Below are positions 60,541 through 64,000 of a DNA stretch of 64,000 nucleotides, one piece after another; within the stretch, counting starts at the first letter, position 1, and each line of letters starts with the position of its first letter. Both the position numbers and the translations under genes were made by a program. Below the pieces are notes generated by a model. That model had not been told where the DNA came from, ran no database searches, and saw only the letters and a program-made list of their open reading frames with translations. The DNA is from Opisthocomus hoazin (Eukaryota > Chordata > Aves > Opisthocomiformes > Opisthocomidae): NCBI RefSeq assembly GCF_030867145.1, contig NC_134415.1, positions 7,914,417-7,978,416 on the forward strand, written 5' to 3'.

Positions 60541-61450
60541 TTAAAGGTGGGATAGCTGAGTGTCTGCTCTCTCAGAAGTGTGATAGTTGCAGCCTGTGAT
60601 GATAGCAGTTGTCCATACTGCATCTTTATTCAGGAGCTCTACCAATGACTTGCACATACATGAAAGCTGTGGAAGAAAATATGTCAGATGATAGGATACA
60701 AATCCCAGCAGACTCTGGATGGAGTCTGTGAATTTGAGGGTAGGAAGCTGCTGTATTGCTCTAGATTGCTGAGGTTGGTCCCAGCCCTTGGGGGATCAAC
60801 AGACGTCTCATACAGGGTACTGCAAACAATCGCAACACCACTGGGGTTTTATTCAGCTGTAGATCTATTCCCTGACTCTTTCTAACTGACAGATGAAGAT
60901 GGGATCATGATGCATCACAGCTTCTGCCACACGATCTCTGCCTCCATCCCCAGAACAACAGCAGCCATGAAACTGATGCCTCAGAGTCCTTTTAATACGC
61001 CTTGCTGACAGCGCTGATGCTCTCCCACCTCACATCTGATCCCAGTGGTGCTTTCAACCATTCACATCTACTCTTTTCCTCGATGTGGTGAGGTAGTTTC
61101 TTTCCTTATCCAACAGTTCTTATCAATGTCCCATGTACCATGGATATGTTTGTTCTTGCCAAGATGGATTTATCGTTGCTTGTAGCCATTCAGTTGAACA
61201 CTCTTAGTGCTTGTGGAAGTTACTTCAGCCTTCAGAAAGGGGTAGGTTGCCTGGCTTCTCAGCATCCATGCTGCTTATGTGACTTGTTATGCCCCTGACA
61301 TTACTTCAAAATGTCTTCCTTTTCCGTTCCCTCTACTGCTCCAATTATTTTTCCCTTTTATACTGTAGTCACTCCTGGAGGCACAAGCTGTAAAGACGGA
61401 AATAGGTGAAGGCAATTCTATGCCTGGAAGACATCCTCCCTTCAAACACT
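60541..61450 (-). pseudogene. Gypsy-type reverse transcriptase remnant
   Basis: In order on the - strand: YQEVFEG (the usual pre-RT 'Y.DVF.G'), LDKERNYLTTS (the 'LD..S.YLTTF' block before motif B), WLKAPLG (motif 'RW.R.PFGI'), VLKGL.GISFMAAVVLGM (position of the 'G....VDD.LV.G' catalytic motif, both Asp lost), HHDPIFICQLERVRE (typical 'DHD.NL..LLER.RE'), SPKGW and RAIQQLPT, then QSLLGFVSYHLTYFLPQLS of the connection. Most blocks share one frame, with scattered stops and at least one local frame shift around 60,930-60,975. Confidence 0.7.
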
Positions 61451-61879
61451 TCTTGATATGCCTCCTAACAACTTCATTGCAGGGAGGCTAGCTAATATTG
61501 CCAGCTCAGCACATTTGATATTTTTCAAAATTTGTTCTACTTCCATTGCCTGCATGAATTGTTTGCTTCAAACTTCGTGCCCCTGTGTGGTGACGGATTC
61601 ACTGCGTGCAGCTGAAAGCAGGGGATTTGGCATTGCCAGCAACACCAGTTTGACTTGCAGTTTACTCTGCCTAATGGCAGGGGGTGATTGCATTTCTTTA
61701 AGTCAGCTTTGCGTGGTTATAATTCCTTTCCCTCCTTGGCATAGCTCTAAGGAAGCCTTTGCAACCTGACACATTTAGTAATGTCCTACCGCCTCGCTAG
61801 CATTCATTCTCCTAACTAAGTGCTGCTGCTGTCTCTTGGCACATAGCTCAGAGTCTTATTTTTGCCCTTTTGCACCGTA

Positions 61880-62480
61880 TTAACGTCATCGCTGTGCAAA
61901 CTTTCCTATCCTGCGCGCATTTTTCTCACAGCACCAAAAGTCTTCCCTGATGTTCTCTGCTTCCTATTTGCACATTTGCTTTTGATATTATTTTATGCTG
62001 CTCAGTTCTACCTTCTGAGCTAACTGGGTCCACCCCACCTGTGCTCCGCTTTGGGCCGGGTGCTTTTGCAGCAGCTTTAGACACCCCTGCAGCTTACTAG
62101 CAGTGAGGACAGCTTTTCTTTCAGCAGTCTCGTTGCACTGTTTTCCCACTTATGAATCTGCCACTAATTACTTCAGGTTTCAAGATTGCATGCCCGCATG
62201 AGTCAGCCATTTTCTGCACAGTTTGGCAGCGTACCAATCTATTGTTTCTCCAGCTTCTTAATTACACAACTGTGGGGCAGATACCTTCTCTGTGTGTCAT
62301 TTTTCTGAGGACTGGAAATGCTTCTGAGACATTTCGAGGATTTTGCATGGGGTGCTTCCAGTCTGCAGCTGGTATTCATCCAGATGCTGCAGAAACATGT
62401 GGGAGCCATCACCCAGTGCAGCTAGCAGCATGAATGGGCTTATTTTGGCTTCCTGTTTACCCAGCCCCATGGCAATGGGT
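61880..62480 (-). pseudogene. Gypsy-type gag remnant (capsid plus knuckle-like region)
   Basis: One - strand frame from 62,470 reads MGLGKQEAKISPFMLLAALG, then FLQHLDEYQ, GETIDWYAAKLCRKWL, ETAERKAVLTASKLQGCLKL and finally FWCCEKNARRIGKFAQ. In Gypsy-type gag (Retrotrans_gag family) the expected series is '..TGL..K...K...LL..IG', 'GE.ID.Y...L..L...C', 'R.RLL.....TL..A...C' and a C..C-type knuckle. Spacing and order agree, though residue identity is low. At least six stops interrupt the frame. Confidence 0.6.
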
Positions 62481-64000
62481 CACATTTCCCATGTGACTCT
62501 AAGGAATGGCTAGCAGAGCTGCTGCCGATGCTTCCTCTTTCGTTTTCTGCAGCGTTGGGACAGGAACCCGGTGTGAACCCACAATGTTTTCTCTGTACTT
62601 CTGTGTTTTGGGGAAGTGTAGGGTTGTCTCTTTTTTTCCAGTCTCCAGAGCTGCCTGTGACACGTGCCCGCCTAATCTCTTTTTGTCACCACATCCAGTG
62701 TCCGCACTGGCACTGAATATGAACCTGACACAGAGAACCAGGGAGTCAATGCTGGTTGCTGCTCCCTAGCTTCACCCCTTTCACAGCAGTAAGGAGGTCC
62801 CCGGCTTTTGAGCCGAGGTAGCACCTCTTCTGGAGCTCACACAGCCCATCCCAAATGGAAATTGCCAGCTCTTCCTTTGTGGTGCCAGGGCAGGATCTAA
62901 ACAGCCATCCGGGGAAAGACTGCTGTTACGCAGACTGTGGATTTTGTACAGGAGTCAAAGCCAGAGACAGCTGTGCAGCCTGAAAGATGATCAGAAGATA
63001 AAATGGCAAAGGCTGAATTTTTAAAGACATGCCAATTAGAAGTCTGAAATCTTCCTGGCTTGCCCTGCCCCAGAAATTCAGATCAAATCATGCACTGAGT
63101 TGTTCCCACAAAAGGAACTGGAAACTCAATAGGTCAGACTGTCAGCTAGAATAAGTCCACTGACTCCAGCAGAACTACTCCACTCTCTGGCATTAGAGAA
63201 CCTGGCCCCATGACCGTGAGCTGCAGATTTTCCACATGGCTGTTTCCCTGGGACTTGCATCATCGCCCTGCACAACAAGGAGAGTCCAAGGTCCCGGTGT
63301 AGGAGGATTTTTAAGGAAGCAAAGCAAGAGACCCAAAAAAAGCTCAAGTTCATGTTGTGCCTCCATCATACTACATGGTTTGGTAGACTTGCGGATCAAC
63401 ACCTTCTCACATCCTCAGGTGCCACAAGATTGGTGCCAGATCTCAGGGCTGAGTCCATCAGCTGCCACCAGAGATGGGGGATGTCGAGGCCCTGCAGAGC
63501 AGCTGTGCTACGGCTTTGCTTCTAGCCAGTCCCACCCCGTCTGTGGTACAATGCTGCCAGGGTCAGGGTAAAAAAACCCATTAGTTTCCCTTACTGCTGT
63601 CTCCTGACCTGCTGTTCATTAATATAGAAAGGAATATCTTGTGTCTCAGCCTTACGGTGAGAACCCAAATCATAAAATAACATGTAGGATTTCTAGGATG
63701 AGTAATGCCAGTGGAAAAGAGTTGTAGAAACACTGCCTGAAATTCCAAAAGCATGACATTTGCCCCTAGGCAGAGAGCCTGCAGGCAGTTCTGTGCATCA
63801 ACTAATAGGTGTGAAGTCACCCATTCAGCCTCCCCTGGGCTGCTCCATCAGTGAGATTCAGCTGAAAATCTTGGTTAGGAAGAGTTTCAGTGCTGCTGTG
63901 AAGAAGAATGATCATTAGCTAACACACCTCTCCTTGCAAAGGTGTGAATTCAGTGACTTACTAGTTCTTTCCCGTTACTGACTACTGTGAACTTATGCGC
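62481..64000. other. Intergenic, possible 5' flank of the retroelement fossil
   Basis: No gene recognised. A 5' LTR and primer-binding site of the fossil would be expected somewhere here (- strand). I could not match it to the 57.9-59.1 kb flank by eye. Confidence 0.45.

Larger units (their letters stand above)
59150..62480 (-). mobile_element. Fossil Ty3/Gypsy-type LTR retrotransposon, gag-pol order preserved
   Basis: Read on the - strand, weak but ordered homologies follow the Ty3/Gypsy gene order over 3.3 kb: a gag capsid region with a knuckle-like stretch, then reverse transcriptase, connection, RNase H, integrase core and a basic integrase C-terminus. The pol part stays largely in one frame from 61,440 to 60,541 despite more than ten stops, which is hard to explain by chance. 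The integrase part is an unbroken frame of 158 codons. RNase H before integrase, with the 'AIQQLP..LLGFVSY..FLPQLS' connection, fits Metaviridae or retrovirus-like pol, not LINEs. LTRs, primer-binding site and protease motif were not found. A dead host gene derived from such an element is the main alternative. Confidence 0.72.

Noticed and set aside
1-64000. CRISPR arrays, bacterial operons, tRNA or rRNA genes
   Set aside because: No regularly spaced repeats, no cloverleaf with A/B boxes and no rRNA signature were seen. The sequence is vertebrate nuclear DNA.

Overview
The window looks like avian (at least sauropsid) nuclear DNA. Several CR1 retroposons carry the bird-type 3' end (TTCTATGATTCT-like tails), introns are compact, CpG islands mark the gene starts, and both recognisable genes are vertebrate orthologues. 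I could not run a search, so family names rest on reading the translations.

Layout. 1-5,640 is intergenic, with one very old CR1/L3-like reverse-transcriptase fragment. 5,640-5,873 is a CR1 3' end. 6,030-6,960 is a CpG island holding the promoter, a non-coding first exon and the first coding exon of COA6 (+ strand, 79 aa, cytochrome c oxidase assembly factor). Its second coding exon is at 7,806-7,901 and polyadenylation signals follow up to 8,211. Convergent to it, on the - strand, TARBP1 fills 8.9-46.6 kb. I resolved all 30 coding exons; the phases agree throughout and give 1,587 aa ending in a SpoU/SPOUT RNA 2'-O-methyltransferase domain. One intron (25) has a GC rather than GT donor. TARBP1 starts in a second CpG island at 45.4-46.7 kb. 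A CR1 fragment lies about 70 bp upstream of its start codon and is paired tail-to-tail with another CR1 fragment.

47-64 kb holds no host gene that I can support. 48.5-49.7 kb is a 5'-truncated CR1 with a broken reverse transcriptase. 50-58 kb shows only simple sequence. About 59.1-62.5 kb, antisense, is the most unusual part: a heavily mutated but colinear gag - zinc knuckle-like - reverse transcriptase - RNase H - integrase - basic C-terminus series that reads as a Ty3/Gypsy-type LTR retrotransposon (or a dead gene derived from one). Such elements are sparse in birds compared with ERVs and CR1, and this one is decayed enough that ordinary masking could miss it.

The two genes do not obviously share a pathway: COA6 acts in mitochondrial copper delivery to cytochrome oxidase, TARBP1 modifies tRNA. 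Both promoters do carry NRF1-type palindromes.
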